This document shows, piece after piece, positions 1-9,422 of a DNA stretch of 64,000 bases (position 1 is the stretch's first letter; every line of letters begins with the position of its first letter). The notes beneath the pieces are model-generated. The model had not been told where the DNA came from and did no database searches. It saw nothing but the letters and a program-made list of their open reading frames with translations. Both the position numbers and the translations under genes were made by a program. The DNA comes from Lachnospiraceae bacterium (GTDB lineage: Bacteria > Bacillota > Clostridia > Lachnospirales > Lachnospiraceae). The stretch spans positions 1 through 64,000 of the forward strand of contig JAFUTQ010000095.1 in assembly GCA_017484135.1 (NCBI GenBank), read 5' to 3'.

Positions 1-132
1 ATCCATCAAAAAGGGTGATTTCGAGGGTGTAAGGTGGCAATATCAGACACCTTTCTGGTGAATTGCTACCATATATTTTTAAAAAATAGTCGGAAAACAG
101 ATTATCGATGATATCGGTTAATTAATCAGCGT
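1..132. other. Non-coding or degraded left edge
   Basis: No convincing gene is visible here. The only open stretch is a short one on the plus strand, from base 2 to a TGA at 56-58, which I do not recognise. In the reading frame of the downstream CDP-glucose dehydratase remnant there is a TGA at 109-111. The segment is probably a deletion junction or the end of another element that removed the 5' half of the next gene. That interpretation is inference. Confidence 0.4.
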
Positions 133-726
133 TTCCCTAATTCAAAGAGTTGTTCAGAGTTGGTAACACATTCTTATAAGAAATCATTCTTTCAGGAAAC
201 AGATGCTGTTGCCATATCAACTGCAAGAGCCGGAAATGTTATCGGAGGAGGAGATTTCGCTTCTGACAGAATCATTCCGGATTGTGTTCGGGCAGCAGTT
301 ACGGGACATGCAATTAATATTAGAAATCCTTATTCAACAAGACCATATCAGCATGTTCTTGAGCCGTTAAGCATATACCTGAACATTGTAATGATGCAGG
401 CGAAAAGTCATAAGCTTTCTGGTTATTACAATGTGGGGCCGGATAATGAAGACTGTATAACAACCGGTGAACTGGCAGATTTGTTTGTTAAGTACTGGGA
501 CACAGGCGCGCATTGGAATAACTTGTCGGAACAAAATGCGCCTCATGAGGCGAGCTTTCTTAAGCTTGATTGCCGGAAACTCAAGGATGCCTTTGGATGG
601 AAACCGGTGTGGCACATAGAAAAAACAGTAAAGGCTACTGTGGAATGGTATAAAGTATGGGCCGAAGCTGGAAATCTTGATGAAATTACGGAAAAACAGA
701 TTCTGGATTTTTTTCATATAAAATAG
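133..726 (+). pseudogene. rfbG: CDP-glucose 4,6-dehydratase, C-terminal remnant
   Basis: The frame reads FPNSKSCSELVTHSYKKSFF and continues with RAGNVIGGGDF and TRPYQHVLEPL, which are hallmarks of the C-terminal half of RfbG-type SDR enzymes. These make CDP-4-keto-6-deoxyglucose, the precursor of CDP-3,6-dideoxyhexoses. The N-terminal Rossmann half with the GxxGxxG motif is missing. The catalytic Tyr expected in a YSxSK-type motif reads as Phe-Pro. The same frame is closed by a TGA at 109-111. A TTG at 160 could start a 188-residue product, but it would lack NAD binding and catalysis. It is therefore called a pseudogene, the left border of the plus-strand sugar cluster. Identification of the family is firm; the cause of truncation is unknown. 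Confidence 0.8.
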
Positions 727-751
727 AATCCGTTAATGGGAGAAACGAATA

Positions 752-2863
752 ATGATTTTAGATAATATGATTAACCGGAAAATTATATTGAAACCATTAA
801 CAATCAAAATTTTGATGATGCTTTCTTTATGTTATTTATTATTCCCACAGATTTTATTTGAAGTTATTGCATTTAGGCCATTATTCGCAGTTGTGGTCTT
901 ATGTATATCTATTATCATTGTATTCTTTTCAGGGAAGCGTCTGCCCCAGTTTGATTATACTGTAGAAATACCAGTATATGTTCTCATCGTTAGTGAAGCT
1001 CTGATTATATTTGTATTTATCATTTCAGGAATGGGTGGAATAGCTGGTGCTCAGACATCTGATTATATTCGATCAAATGCTGTGTTAGCTGACTTAGTAA
1101 ACAATAAATGGCCTGTAGTATACAATGAAGATAACAACATTAGCGTATTAAATTATTATATTGCATATTTTGTTCCGGGAGCAGCAATAGGTAAATTATT
1201 TGGTCATAGCTTCCATGCAGCGGAAATCGCAACATTAATTTGGTCAATTATTGGAATGAGTTTAGGCGTTCTATTGATTTACATACTTACAGGGGTATGT
1301 AAGCTGAAAACTCTATGGTTGTTGTTTTGCTGGAGTGGGCTTGATTGTATTGGTCATATAATTGTAGATGGTTCATTGTTTTATGGAACACAGCATCTCG
1401 AGCACTGGGCTAGTATCGAAAAAGATTACGCAAATGGACATATAGCAAATTATTTATCAATTGCGTCTAATCTTAACTGGAATCCACAACATTTTATTCC
1501 GGCATTGATTTTAGTTGGTTTTATTTTACCGCTGGTTAAAAGCCATAATTATAAACTAAGCATTTTGACATCTACAGCACTGTTGTTCTGGTCACCGCTA
1601 GTTGCAATGGGGGTGATACCATTTGCGATTGTTTTAGTAATCTATGAAAAAGGAAAAATAGCTAAATTTCTCTCAATATCAGATGTTCTGGGATTGGTTT
1701 TTTTTGGTGTTCCGATGTGCTTGTACTACTTATCCATAAACCTGTCGTCAACAAGTGGAAGATCATCTATTATCAGAGGACCAGAATGGCTAGCGGATCA
1801 TTGGACTATTTTACTTCTATTTATTGCATTGGAATTTGGATTCGCAGCGTACATATTATTTCGCTCAATGACGAACGATTCATTTTTGAATAAAGTATTT
1901 TGTATTACTGCTGTTGTGTGGATGATTCTGTGCTTGTTTATAGATTATGGCGCATGCCATGATTTTTCCATGAGAGCAACTGTCATTTCCTGGCTTGTAT
2001 TATTTACATTCTCACCTAAGTTATTGAATTCTGATGACAAAAAGTACAGAAAATATTTGCTTTATTACATGATTGGCGCTTCAATTACTTCTTCAACGGA
2101 ATATGTAAGAATGTTAGCAGGCGTTGGACAGAATGGCTTTCATGTTGTGCGAGCGGAAAACATAAATAACACAATCAGTGGTTGGTGGTGGGAATATCAA
2201 TATGTAGGTTTACCTAATTCATTCTTTTTTAGTCAATTATGTAATCTGAATTACGATGAGAATTCCTACAAAGAAAATTTGTTAGCCAGTGGTAAAAATT
2301 ATCAAATCTACGAAGATGTTTTATGGACAATATATGGATACCAGAATAGCTTGTACATTTATAATGAGACTGGTTCAGATATAAATGCCACTATAAAAAT
2401 CATAGGCGGCTCATCAGATGGAACTGAAACATTATATACTGCCGGAAATTCATATGCTTTTGGAACTTTGAGTGAAATAAACGGTTTAATTAAAGCGACT
2501 ATTAAAGATAAAGATTTTGATAAGATTCAAGTGACGCTGAATAATGGAAAGGAGCCAGTCAATTTAATCTGGTCTAATAACGAATTCTTTGCAATTATGG
2601 ATAAAACATTTAGCAACGAAGTGGTTGCCGCTGATTTCAATGATGACAATTGGAAAGCAGGAATTTCAGCAGGTGATCCGTCTTTGGTTTTATTTGAGTA
2701 TTCAGATGCGAATTATGCGGCCTTGCATAGTGCAGACAGAATTTTGTTAGGAGACAATGAATATCATGTAGTGAGTTTTGATTATGATTCAAATTGGATT
2801 CATATTCATGTAGACAAGAATGCAACGGTATGTGGTTATCCAAGTATCTTAACAGTGGAATAG
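752..2863 (+). CDS. Large polytopic membrane protein, GT-C-like candidate
   Basis: This 703-residue protein has roughly a dozen hydrophobic segments over residues 15-460 and a soluble, beta-rich tail from about 490 to the end. An extracytoplasmic loop after the second or third segment carries an acidic-aromatic motif (TSDYIRSN, about residues 102-109), placed where GT-C glycosyltransferases carry their catalytic Asp. I do not recognise a named family. The setting between a sugar dehydratase remnant and glycosyltransferases suggests transfer of a lipid-linked sugar, or another step in surface polymer synthesis at the membrane; this is inference. The start is supported by GGGAGA about 9 bases upstream. 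The gene is very AT-rich compared with the rhamnose genes further right. Confidence 0.6.
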   Translation: MILDNMINRKIILKPLTIKILMMLSLCYLLFPQILFEVIAFRPLFAVVVLCISIIIVFFSGKRLPQFDYTVEIPVYVLIVSEALIIFVFIISGMGGIAGAQTSDYIRSNAVLADLVNNKWPVVYNEDNNISVLNYYIAYFVPGAAIGKLFGHSFHAAEIATLIWSIIGMSLGVLLIYILTGVCKLKTLWLLFCWSGLDCIGHIIVDGSLFYGTQHLEHWASIEKDYANGHIANYLSIASNLNWNPQHFIPALILVGFILPLVKSHNYKLSILTSTALLFWSPLVAMGVIPFAIVLVIYEKGKIAKFLSISDVLGLVFFGVPMCLYYLSINLSSTSGRSSIIRGPEWLADHWTILLLFIALEFGFAAYILFRSMTNDSFLNKVFCITAVVWMILCLFIDYGACHDFSMRATVISWLVLFTFSPKLLNSDDKKYRKYLLYYMIGASITSSTEYVRMLAGVGQNGFHVVRAENINNTISGWWWEYQYVGLPNSFFFSQLCNLNYDENSYKENLLASGKNYQIYEDVLWTIYGYQNSLYIYNETGSDINATIKIIGGSSDGTETLYTAGNSYAFGTLSEINGLIKATIKDKDFDKIQVTLNNGKEPVNLIWSNNEFFAIMDKTFSNEVVAADFNDDNWKAGISAGDPSLVLFEYSDANYAALHSADRILLGDNEYHVVSFDYDSNWIHIHVDKNATVCGYPSILTVE

Positions 2864-2916
2864 AATTATTATATGTTTCTTGATGCTCTGGATTTTATTT
2901 TTGGGAGTTTTTACAA

Positions 2917-4050
2917 ATGGAGCGTTACGACAAAATTATAATCGGTGCCGGTTTATACGGACTGTATGCAGCTTTGTATTGTTGCTCGAGAGGACAAAAT
3001 GTTTTGGTTCTGGAATGCGACCCATCCGCATTTAGAAGGGCGACATATATTAATCAGGCAAGGGTACATCAAGGGTATCACTATCCAAGATCGATATCTA
3101 CTGCAATAAAATCTGCCGGTTATTTTGAACGATTTAACAAGGATTTTGGATTTTGTATAAACAGAGAGTTTGACAAGGTATATGCAACTTCCAGACAATA
3201 TTCCTGGTCAGACAGGGACCAATTTAAGGCATTTTGCAAAGCAGCAAATATTCCCTGTGAAGAACTGCATCCGCAAAGGTTTTTTAAGCATGAAATGTGT
3301 GATGGTGCGTTTCTTACACGAGAATATACCTATGATGCAATGATACTGAGGGATTATTATCTGGACAAGCTTTTTGAATATCAAACAGTTGAGATTCAAT
3401 ATAACATCAAGATCTCTGCAATTGAAAAAGAAACAGACCGATATGTGATAAGGCTGGAAGACGGCAAAAAATATCAGACAGGATTTGTGTTGAATGCAAC
3501 CTATGCCGGAACGAATCAAATTCTTGATATTGTTGGCTATGAAAAGTTTGATATCAAGTATGAATTGTGCGAAATCATTCTTTGTAATGTAAACGAAAAG
3601 CTGAGACAGTATGGATTTACGGTAATGGACGGACCATTTTTCTCTATTATGCCGTTTGGAAAGACGGGACTGCACTCTCTTACTTCAGTCACGTTTACGC
3701 CTCATACAACAAGCTACGAGGAAGTACCGACATTTGTATGTCAGAGTCAGAGCAAAGGATATTGCTCAACCAAAAGGCTGGGAAATTGTAATGACTGCCC
3801 GGCAAAGCCGGTTACGGCATTTCCATATATGGCAAATCTGGCAAGAAAATACCTCAGAGACGAATATGATTTTGAATATAAAACCTCCCTATTTTCCATG
3901 AAGCCAATTTTGATGAGCTCCGAGATAGATGATTCACGTCCAACAGTAATCCGGACATTTTCACAGAATCCGACATTTATTGGTGTTCTTTCCGGGAAAA
4001 TAAATACTGTATATGATTTGGATGAGGTGCTAAGTGATGGGATCAATTAA
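2917..4050 (+). CDS. FAD-dependent oxidoreductase, DAO-like
   Basis: This is a 377-residue flavoprotein. The N-terminus holds the dinucleotide-binding fold, with the GxGxxG motif in IIGAGLYGLYAAL (residues 7-19), followed by the acidic end of beta-2 (VLVLECD). Such DAO-type FAD proteins are found in polysaccharide clusters, where they are thought to oxidise sugar or amino-sugar intermediates. The substrate cannot be read from the sequence. A cluster of four cysteines lies near residues 278-292 (QSKGYCSTKRLGNCNDCPA), unusual for this family and possibly metal binding. RBS GGGAG lies 9 bases before the ATG. The end overlaps the next gene by 14 bases, indicating translational coupling in one operon. 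Confidence 0.75.
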   Translation: MERYDKIIIGAGLYGLYAALYCCSRGQNVLVLECDPSAFRRATYINQARVHQGYHYPRSISTAIKSAGYFERFNKDFGFCINREFDKVYATSRQYSWSDRDQFKAFCKAANIPCEELHPQRFFKHEMCDGAFLTREYTYDAMILRDYYLDKLFEYQTVEIQYNIKISAIEKETDRYVIRLEDGKKYQTGFVLNATYAGTNQILDIVGYEKFDIKYELCEIILCNVNEKLRQYGFTVMDGPFFSIMPFGKTGLHSLTSVTFTPHTTSYEEVPTFVCQSQSKGYCSTKRLGNCNDCPAKPVTAFPYMANLARKYLRDEYDFEYKTSLFSMKPILMSSEIDDSRPTVIRTFSQNPTFIGVLSGKINTVYDLDEVLSDGIN

Positions 4051-4978
4051 AGAAAAGAATTTCATATCCGCAGTAATCTATGTACATAATGCGGAGAATC
4101 GAATAGAGAGTTTTTTGAGAACGATTATTTCAGTCATGGAAGAAAATTTTGAACATTCTGAGATCATCTGCGTGAATGACTATTCAGATGACAGAAGCAT
4201 ACCAGTCATTAAGACTGTTAGTAAAACAGCAAAAAAGACCAGCGTGTCAGTTTTAAATATGAGCTACTTTCACGGACTGGAAGCCGCAATGAATGCGGGA
4301 GTGGACTTAGCGATTGGTGATTTTATTTTTGAATTTGATCATACTGTTCTTGATTTTGACAAAAACACCATTATGGAGATATACCGAAGGGCTCTTTCGG
4401 GATATGACATCGTAAGCGCGTCGCCTGATAAACCCGAGAAATTCACGTCAAAGCTTTTTTATCATATATTTGATAGATTTTCAGATTTGACTTACAACAT
4501 GAATACCGAAAGCTTCAGGGTTCTCAGCCGCAGAGTTATAAATAGAATCAGTTCCATGACTAAGACTGTACCATACCGAAAAGCCATTTATGCTAATAGC
4601 GGACTTAAGACAGACTGTATAAAGTATCAAGCTGTCAAAGAAAAAAAAACAGAAACTGACCAAAAAGAGAAAAAATATCGTGTAGGTTTAGCGGTAAATT
4701 CTATGATTTTATTCACAGAATTAGGCTATAGATTTTCTGTGGGAATGACAGCATTTATGATGCTTATGTCTATATTTATGATTGTATACTCTATTGTAAT
4801 TTATGCCACATCCCATCCGGTTGCCGGTTGGACTACAACAATTTTATTTTTGTCGGTTGCATTCTTTGGCTTGTTTGCTGTGCTGACCTTGATCATAAAG
4901 TATTTGCAGCTTTTAGTTGATCTTGTGTTTAAAAGAAAGCATTACAGCTTCGAGAATATAGAGAAGCTGACAAAATAA
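4037..4978 (+). CDS. Glycosyltransferase family 2 with C-terminal membrane helices
   Basis: This 313-residue protein has a GT-A fold N-terminus (FISAVIYVHNAENRIESFL, then an ICVNDYSDD acidic motif near residue 50) and an EFDH element (residues 97-100) in the place of the DxD motif. Two hydrophobic helices at about 235-290 anchor it in the membrane, as in polyprenyl-phosphate glycosyltransferases of the DPM1/GtrB type. That class charges undecaprenyl phosphate with a sugar on the inner face. ATG 4037 is preferred over the immediately preceding GTG at 4034. It overlaps the upstream oxidoreductase, so the two are co-translated. The exact sugar is unknown. Confidence 0.75.
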   Translation: MGSIKEKNFISAVIYVHNAENRIESFLRTIISVMEENFEHSEIICVNDYSDDRSIPVIKTVSKTAKKTSVSVLNMSYFHGLEAAMNAGVDLAIGDFIFEFDHTVLDFDKNTIMEIYRRALSGYDIVSASPDKPEKFTSKLFYHIFDRFSDLTYNMNTESFRVLSRRVINRISSMTKTVPYRKAIYANSGLKTDCIKYQAVKEKKTETDQKEKKYRVGLAVNSMILFTELGYRFSVGMTAFMMLMSIFMIVYSIVIYATSHPVAGWTTTILFLSVAFFGLFAVLTLIIKYLQLLVDLVFKRKHYSFENIEKLTK

Positions 4979-4998
4979 AACCGGGAGGCAGAAACGGC

Positions 4999-5910
4999 AT
5001 GAATGCAATTGTTGGCTATACAGGCTTCGTGGGAAGCAACCTTTACACAAAGGGGCATTTTGACAAGGCATACAACTCAAAGAATATCCAGGATGCATAC
5101 GGTACAAACCCTGATCTGCTCATCTATGCTGGTCTTCGGGCTGAAAAATATCTGGCAAACAATGAACCTCTCGAGGATATGCATCTGATCCGCGAGGCGG
5201 AGGAGAACATCCAAAGGATCAATCCCAAAAAACTGGTTCTGATTTCCACAATCGATGTGTTTAGGATGCCGTCGGAAGTTGACGAGAATTCGGTCATTGA
5301 TACCGACGGTCTTCATGCATATGGATACAACCGATACCAGTTGGAGCTATGGGCGAGAAATAAATACCCCGATGCGCTGATAATCAGACTTCCTGCACTT
5401 TTTGGAATAGGCATTAAAAAGAATTTTATATATGATTACATAAATGTGATCCCGTTTATGCTTAAAGGCAACAAGCTGGAAGAACTTGCGGAGAGAGAGC
5501 CAATACTTAGGAAATATTACCAGCCCCTGAACAACGATTTTTATCAGGTAAACTTGCCCGATGGCAGGAAAGATGAGCTAAAGGCCGCGTTTAAGCGGCT
5601 AGGTTTTTCGGCTTTGAATTTCACGGACAGTCGTAGCAGATATCAATTCTACAATCTTTCACACCTTTGGTATGATACGCAGACCGCGCTGGATGCAGGA
5701 ATTACCCTGTGGCACCCAGCAACGGAGCCGGTTTCTGCCGGTGAACTATATCATTTCCTGACGGGAGAAGATTTTGTAAATGAATTGAAATGCACACCGG
5801 CAGTTTATGACTACCGGACGATTCATGCAGAACTTTTTGGCGGTAAAGACGGATATATTCGTAACAAGGCGCAGGTGTTGAAAGAGATAAAGGAGTTTGT
5901 AGCATGTTAA
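4999..5910 (+). CDS. NAD-dependent epimerase/dehydratase-like SDR
   Basis: This is a 303-residue extended-SDR-like protein. The N-terminus shows a Rossmann glycine motif (VGYTGFVGSNL, residues 5-15), a STIDVF segment after beta-5 and a YGYNRYQLE segment (near residues 112-120). The last one resembles the YxxxK helix, but the Lys position is not a clear match. Members of this superfamily epimerise, dehydrate or reduce nucleotide sugars. The divergent active site means the reaction cannot be assigned, and a role in binding rather than catalysis is possible. RBS GGGAGG lies 10 bases ahead of the ATG. The 3' end overlaps the next gene by 7 bases. Confidence 0.65.
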   Translation: MNAIVGYTGFVGSNLYTKGHFDKAYNSKNIQDAYGTNPDLLIYAGLRAEKYLANNEPLEDMHLIREAEENIQRINPKKLVLISTIDVFRMPSEVDENSVIDTDGLHAYGYNRYQLELWARNKYPDALIIRLPALFGIGIKKNFIYDYINVIPFMLKGNKLEELAEREPILRKYYQPLNNDFYQVNLPDGRKDELKAAFKRLGFSALNFTDSRSRYQFYNLSHLWYDTQTALDAGITLWHPATEPVSAGELYHFLTGEDFVNELKCTPAVYDYRTIHAELFGGKDGYIRNKAQVLKEIKEFVAC

Positions 5911-7751
5911 AGAATATACAGAAAAAAGGTACACAAATATTGTCCAATGTCCGCTCCTCATCGTATTTGAAGTGGATACGAAATAATCGAGGTAACCTGT
6001 TTGGATGTACACTCATATCCATCTTTTTGAGCATCTTGTCCTATCCAGGAATTATATATTCGGATTCATACGGGAGAATTGAATTTACCTCAAGCATCAA
6101 AATGTCTTTACATGCTTTCTTTACAGGGAATGCTGATTTGACCGAAACAAGTTTTTGGCTTACGGTAACCCCTTCGTTCTTTATGTTATTGTCAAAAGAA
6201 ATAGCTGGAAGCATTTTGCTATACACATTTGTACAGTGCCTGGCATTGTTCTTTGTTACATTTGCATTTGCAGATAAATTAAATTCACATAGGTATACAA
6301 AATGGAATACATTTGGAATTATTTTATCGCCTGTTATGTGGGCTTTTGGTGTATATTACGAAGCCAGTGTGGGATGCATTACCGCTATTATGGTAGTCCT
6401 CTTGCTTTTGTGGAAATGGGGAGAACTGGATAGTTCTTTTGATAAGATATTGACCATTATACTGATGGTATTTTCTTCATTTGTATGTTTTGGATATAGA
6501 GCAAATGCATTTTCCATTATTCCAGTATTGATAATTATTATTATTCTCAAGGAGAAAAGGCTTCTTTCTCGTATTATTTTGGTTCTGGCAATTGGGATTG
6601 GTTTTTTATCGGCTTCCTTTTTACCTAAAATGCTGCATATAAATACTATGTCCTCCTATGCCGCAGGTTTTGCATGGGAAATCGTATCGACAATACAGAC
6701 AATGCATAAAGATACTCAAACAAAATATATAGACTATATGGATGACATTTTTGGAGATGGTGCTACAGCAGTTGCCGTACACAAGAATAGCTATGATGAG
6801 CAAGGTTCATCAATTAACTCTATGTTTGAATCGCCGGTTAACTCTGAAAGTATCTCATCTCCGGGAAACCCAGAAAAAATAATAAAAAAATACCTGAAAT
6901 TAGCATATGAGGAACCGATGTACTTCATGAACATGAAATATGAACTTGTTTCTCATTCATTAGGTATCGGGAAACCGGTTAATATGTTTGAATATGATTA
7001 TAATCGATGGGACAGAATGAATGAATTTGGCTTTAATGATTCTCATCCGCGTAAAGTTTATGTGAATTATTTTTTGTCATATATGCAGTTTATGAAGGTG
7101 TTCCGTATGCCGTGGTTATTTTATGTATTGTGTTTGACATTAATCATAGTATATAGGCTTTTCTTTGTGGGAATGAAATCTTCTATAAACTTATATGAAG
7201 CCACTTACGGAGTTGCCGTATTCTACTATGGTGCATATATTCTGAATACTCAATCATTCGAATTTAGGTATTATTTTCCTTCGTGGTTGTTGATGTTTTT
7301 GATAATAATTGCATTATCTTCAGAAATGCTATTAATGAAATCTAAGAAAAAAATATTGCTGTCATTCGTGGTGGTTTTTGTTTTTGTGAGTTTATGGGGA
7401 GGATATAAAGAATATGTTAAAGTCGGTAGTGAAACTATCGTATCCGTCCAAGAACAGGGCATCTCAATTTATGAGGATGAAGCACATCATGTGTTTTTAA
7501 AAGATAATCATTTGTATTTTATCTCCAGCAGAAAATCTGATGACAAATATACATATTTCCTGCATTATTATTCTAATTCTGGAGATATGATAAATAACGA
7601 TTTTGTATTTGCAGATCATAGTATTCCAACGGCTTTCTGGAACCCCAAAATAGCAGTTATAGAAATACCGGAGCAATCGGTAAATAGTATTGAATTCGGG
7701 CAATACTACGGAAAAACAAGGTTCTGGGAGTATTGGGCGGAGCTGAGATGA
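5904..7751 (+). CDS. Polytopic membrane protein with PG-x-x-x-x-D loop motif
   Basis: This 615-residue protein has about ten to twelve transmembrane segments and a short soluble tail (from about residue 510). After the first helix it carries SYPGIIYSDSYG (residues 46-57). Two proteins on the other strand, at 18304-19884 and in the C-terminal half of 19881-22511, carry TWPGNWNNDEF and TWPGIWRWDEF at the equivalent place. The shared motif suggests one superfamily with a GT-C-like architecture, in which the loop Asp would be catalytic. This is my inference from side-by-side reading. The ATG overlaps the upstream stop by 7 bases. The gene is AT-rich. Confidence 0.6.
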   Translation: MLKNIQKKGTQILSNVRSSSYLKWIRNNRGNLFGCTLISIFLSILSYPGIIYSDSYGRIEFTSSIKMSLHAFFTGNADLTETSFWLTVTPSFFMLLSKEIAGSILLYTFVQCLALFFVTFAFADKLNSHRYTKWNTFGIILSPVMWAFGVYYEASVGCITAIMVVLLLLWKWGELDSSFDKILTIILMVFSSFVCFGYRANAFSIIPVLIIIIILKEKRLLSRIILVLAIGIGFLSASFLPKMLHINTMSSYAAGFAWEIVSTIQTMHKDTQTKYIDYMDDIFGDGATAVAVHKNSYDEQGSSINSMFESPVNSESISSPGNPEKIIKKYLKLAYEEPMYFMNMKYELVSHSLGIGKPVNMFEYDYNRWDRMNEFGFNDSHPRKVYVNYFLSYMQFMKVFRMPWLFYVLCLTLIIVYRLFFVGMKSSINLYEATYGVAVFYYGAYILNTQSFEFRYYFPSWLLMFLIIIALSSEMLLMKSKKKILLSFVVVFVFVSLWGGYKEYVKVGSETIVSVQEQGISIYEDEAHHVFLKDNHLYFISSRKSDDKYTYFLHYYSNSGDMINNDFVFADHSIPTAFWNPKIAVIEIPEQSVNSIEFGQYYGKTRFWEYWAELR

Positions 7752-7799
7752 AAATTAGGAAGGTCGCTATAAAAACAGAGAATATAAGGTGGTGCAATA

Positions 7800-8588
7800 A
7801 TGACGTTGTCAATATCAAATATCGGATGGACAGCTATAGATGATGACAAGATGTATCGTATTATGAAAGAGTATGGATTCTCAGGTCTTGAGATCGCACC
7901 TACAAGAATTTTTCCCGAAGCACCATATGACAAATTAAAAAAAGCGAAAGCTTGGGCAAGGGTCATAAGAAAACTGTATGGTTTTGTCGTGCCATCTATG
8001 CAATCAATCTGGTTTGGCAGACGAGAAAAGCTTTTTGGAACTGAAAAGGAAAGAACGGTTCTTATTGATTATACAAAAAAAGCGATAGATTTTGCAGCAA
8101 TCATTGATTGCAAAAATCTTGTCTTTGGATGTCCTCGGAATCGAGTGATCTCAGAAGACTCAGATCCGGAAATTGGCATAGGATTTTTCAAAGAGATCGG
8201 AGATTATGCTGCAAGCAAGGGGACTGTGATTGGTATGGAGGCAAATCCGCCAATCTATAATACCAATTATATCACTGACACGATGGCAGCTCTGAAACTT
8301 ATAGAGGAAGTAAATTCAGCGGGTTTTCTTTTGAATCTTGATGTTGGAACAATGATTCAGAATGGAGAATCTGTGGATGAACTAAAAGGTAAGGTAGAAC
8401 TGATCAATCATGTTCATATAAGCGAACCGGGACTTAAACCGATAGAGAAAAGACCACTTCATAAACTGCTGAGAGAAGTCCTGATAGACGAAGGGTATCA
8501 AGGCTTTATATCCATAGAAATGAGACAAGTGGAGGATATTTCTGTTATAGATCAGACAATGGATTATATACGGAGAATTTTTTTTTAA
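7800..8588 (+). CDS. Sugar phosphate isomerase/epimerase, TIM-barrel (AP_endonuc_2 type)
   Basis: This 262-residue protein is of the xylose-isomerase-like TIM-barrel family. Recognisable elements are the N-terminal SNIGWTAIDD strand, LEIAPTR (residues 25-31), NLVFGCPRNR, a metal-site Glu in GMEANPP (near residue 145), LDVGT (about 181-185) and the HVHISEPG strand (about 201-208) with metal-site His. The terminal Glu is in SIEMR. These enzymes interconvert ketoses or epimerise sugars with a bound divalent metal. In this cluster the enzyme probably makes a sugar precursor; its substrate is unknown. RBS AAGGTGG lies 7 bases upstream of the ATG. Confidence 0.7.
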   Translation: MTLSISNIGWTAIDDDKMYRIMKEYGFSGLEIAPTRIFPEAPYDKLKKAKAWARVIRKLYGFVVPSMQSIWFGRREKLFGTEKERTVLIDYTKKAIDFAAIIDCKNLVFGCPRNRVISEDSDPEIGIGFFKEIGDYAASKGTVIGMEANPPIYNTNYITDTMAALKLIEEVNSAGFLLNLDVGTMIQNGESVDELKGKVELINHVHISEPGLKPIEKRPLHKLLREVLIDEGYQGFISIEMRQVEDISVIDQTMDYIRRIFF

Positions 8589-8610
8589 TAAAAGAAATGA
8601 GGCGAATTAT

Positions 8611-9405
8611 ATGATTTATAAAAGACAGGCTGGTGTACCTCAGTTTGAGTGTACTGAGTATGCAGAAAAGACAAAAGATTTTGTGGTTCTTATACCAATT
8701 ATTAATGAAGGTAACCGCATCATAAACCAGTTAAAACGAGCATGTAAATACAATATAGCAGACCATGCAGATCTTGTCATTTGCGATGGCGGTTCGACAG
8801 ATGGATGTACAGAGGAATCAAGACTCAAAAAATTAAAAGTGAATACCTTGCTAGTAAAACAGGATAACGGAAAGCAGGGGGCTCAACTTCGCATGGGAAT
8901 TTGGTGGGCTCTCCGGCGAGAGTACAAAGGCATTATTACAATCGATGGTAATAATAAAGATAGCATAGAAGATGTGCCACACTTTATTGAGAAACTTGAA
9001 GAAGGATACGACCTTATTCAAGGCTCGAGATTTATAAAGGGCGGAAAAGCGATAAATACACCCTTCATTAGAGCAGTATCTATAAAACTGATTCATGCGC
9101 CCCTCATTTCTATGACTGCCCGTCAGCGATTCACTGATACGACAAATGCATATAGAGCATATTCTGCAAGATATCTGAAAGATGAACGCGTACAGCCTTT
9201 AAGGGACATCTTTATGACATATGAGCTTTTGGCATATCTTTCTGTCCGGGCAACGCAAATTGGTATGAAAGCCTGTGAAATACCCGTCTCAAGAGCATAT
9301 CCGAAAACCGGGAAAACACCTACAAAGATAAGTTTTCTCAAGGGAAATCGCGAGTTACTGAAGATCCTGATTAACACTGCAAAAGGTACATATACTCCGG
9401 AATAA
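8611..9405 (+). CDS. Glycosyltransferase family 2, DPM/DPG synthase-like
   Basis: This 264-residue GT2 protein has FVVLIPIINEGNRI (residues 24-37), an ICDGGSTDG motif (about 53-61) and a second acidic element, TIDGNNKDS (about 110-118). Its pattern is that of polyprenyl-phosphate hexose synthases, but there is no obvious C-terminal membrane pair, so it may act as a soluble or peripheral transferase. It is the last plus-strand gene; the next gene begins only 17 bases on and points the other way. RBS GAGG lies about 9 bases before the ATG. Confidence 0.75.
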   Translation: MIYKRQAGVPQFECTEYAEKTKDFVVLIPIINEGNRIINQLKRACKYNIADHADLVICDGGSTDGCTEESRLKKLKVNTLLVKQDNGKQGAQLRMGIWWALRREYKGIITIDGNNKDSIEDVPHFIEKLEEGYDLIQGSRFIKGGKAINTPFIRAVSIKLIHAPLISMTARQRFTDTTNAYRAYSARYLKDERVQPLRDIFMTYELLAYLSVRATQIGMKACEIPVSRAYPKTGKTPTKISFLKGNRELLKILINTAKGTYTPE

Positions 9406-9422
9406 GAGAGTGTGTGAGACGC

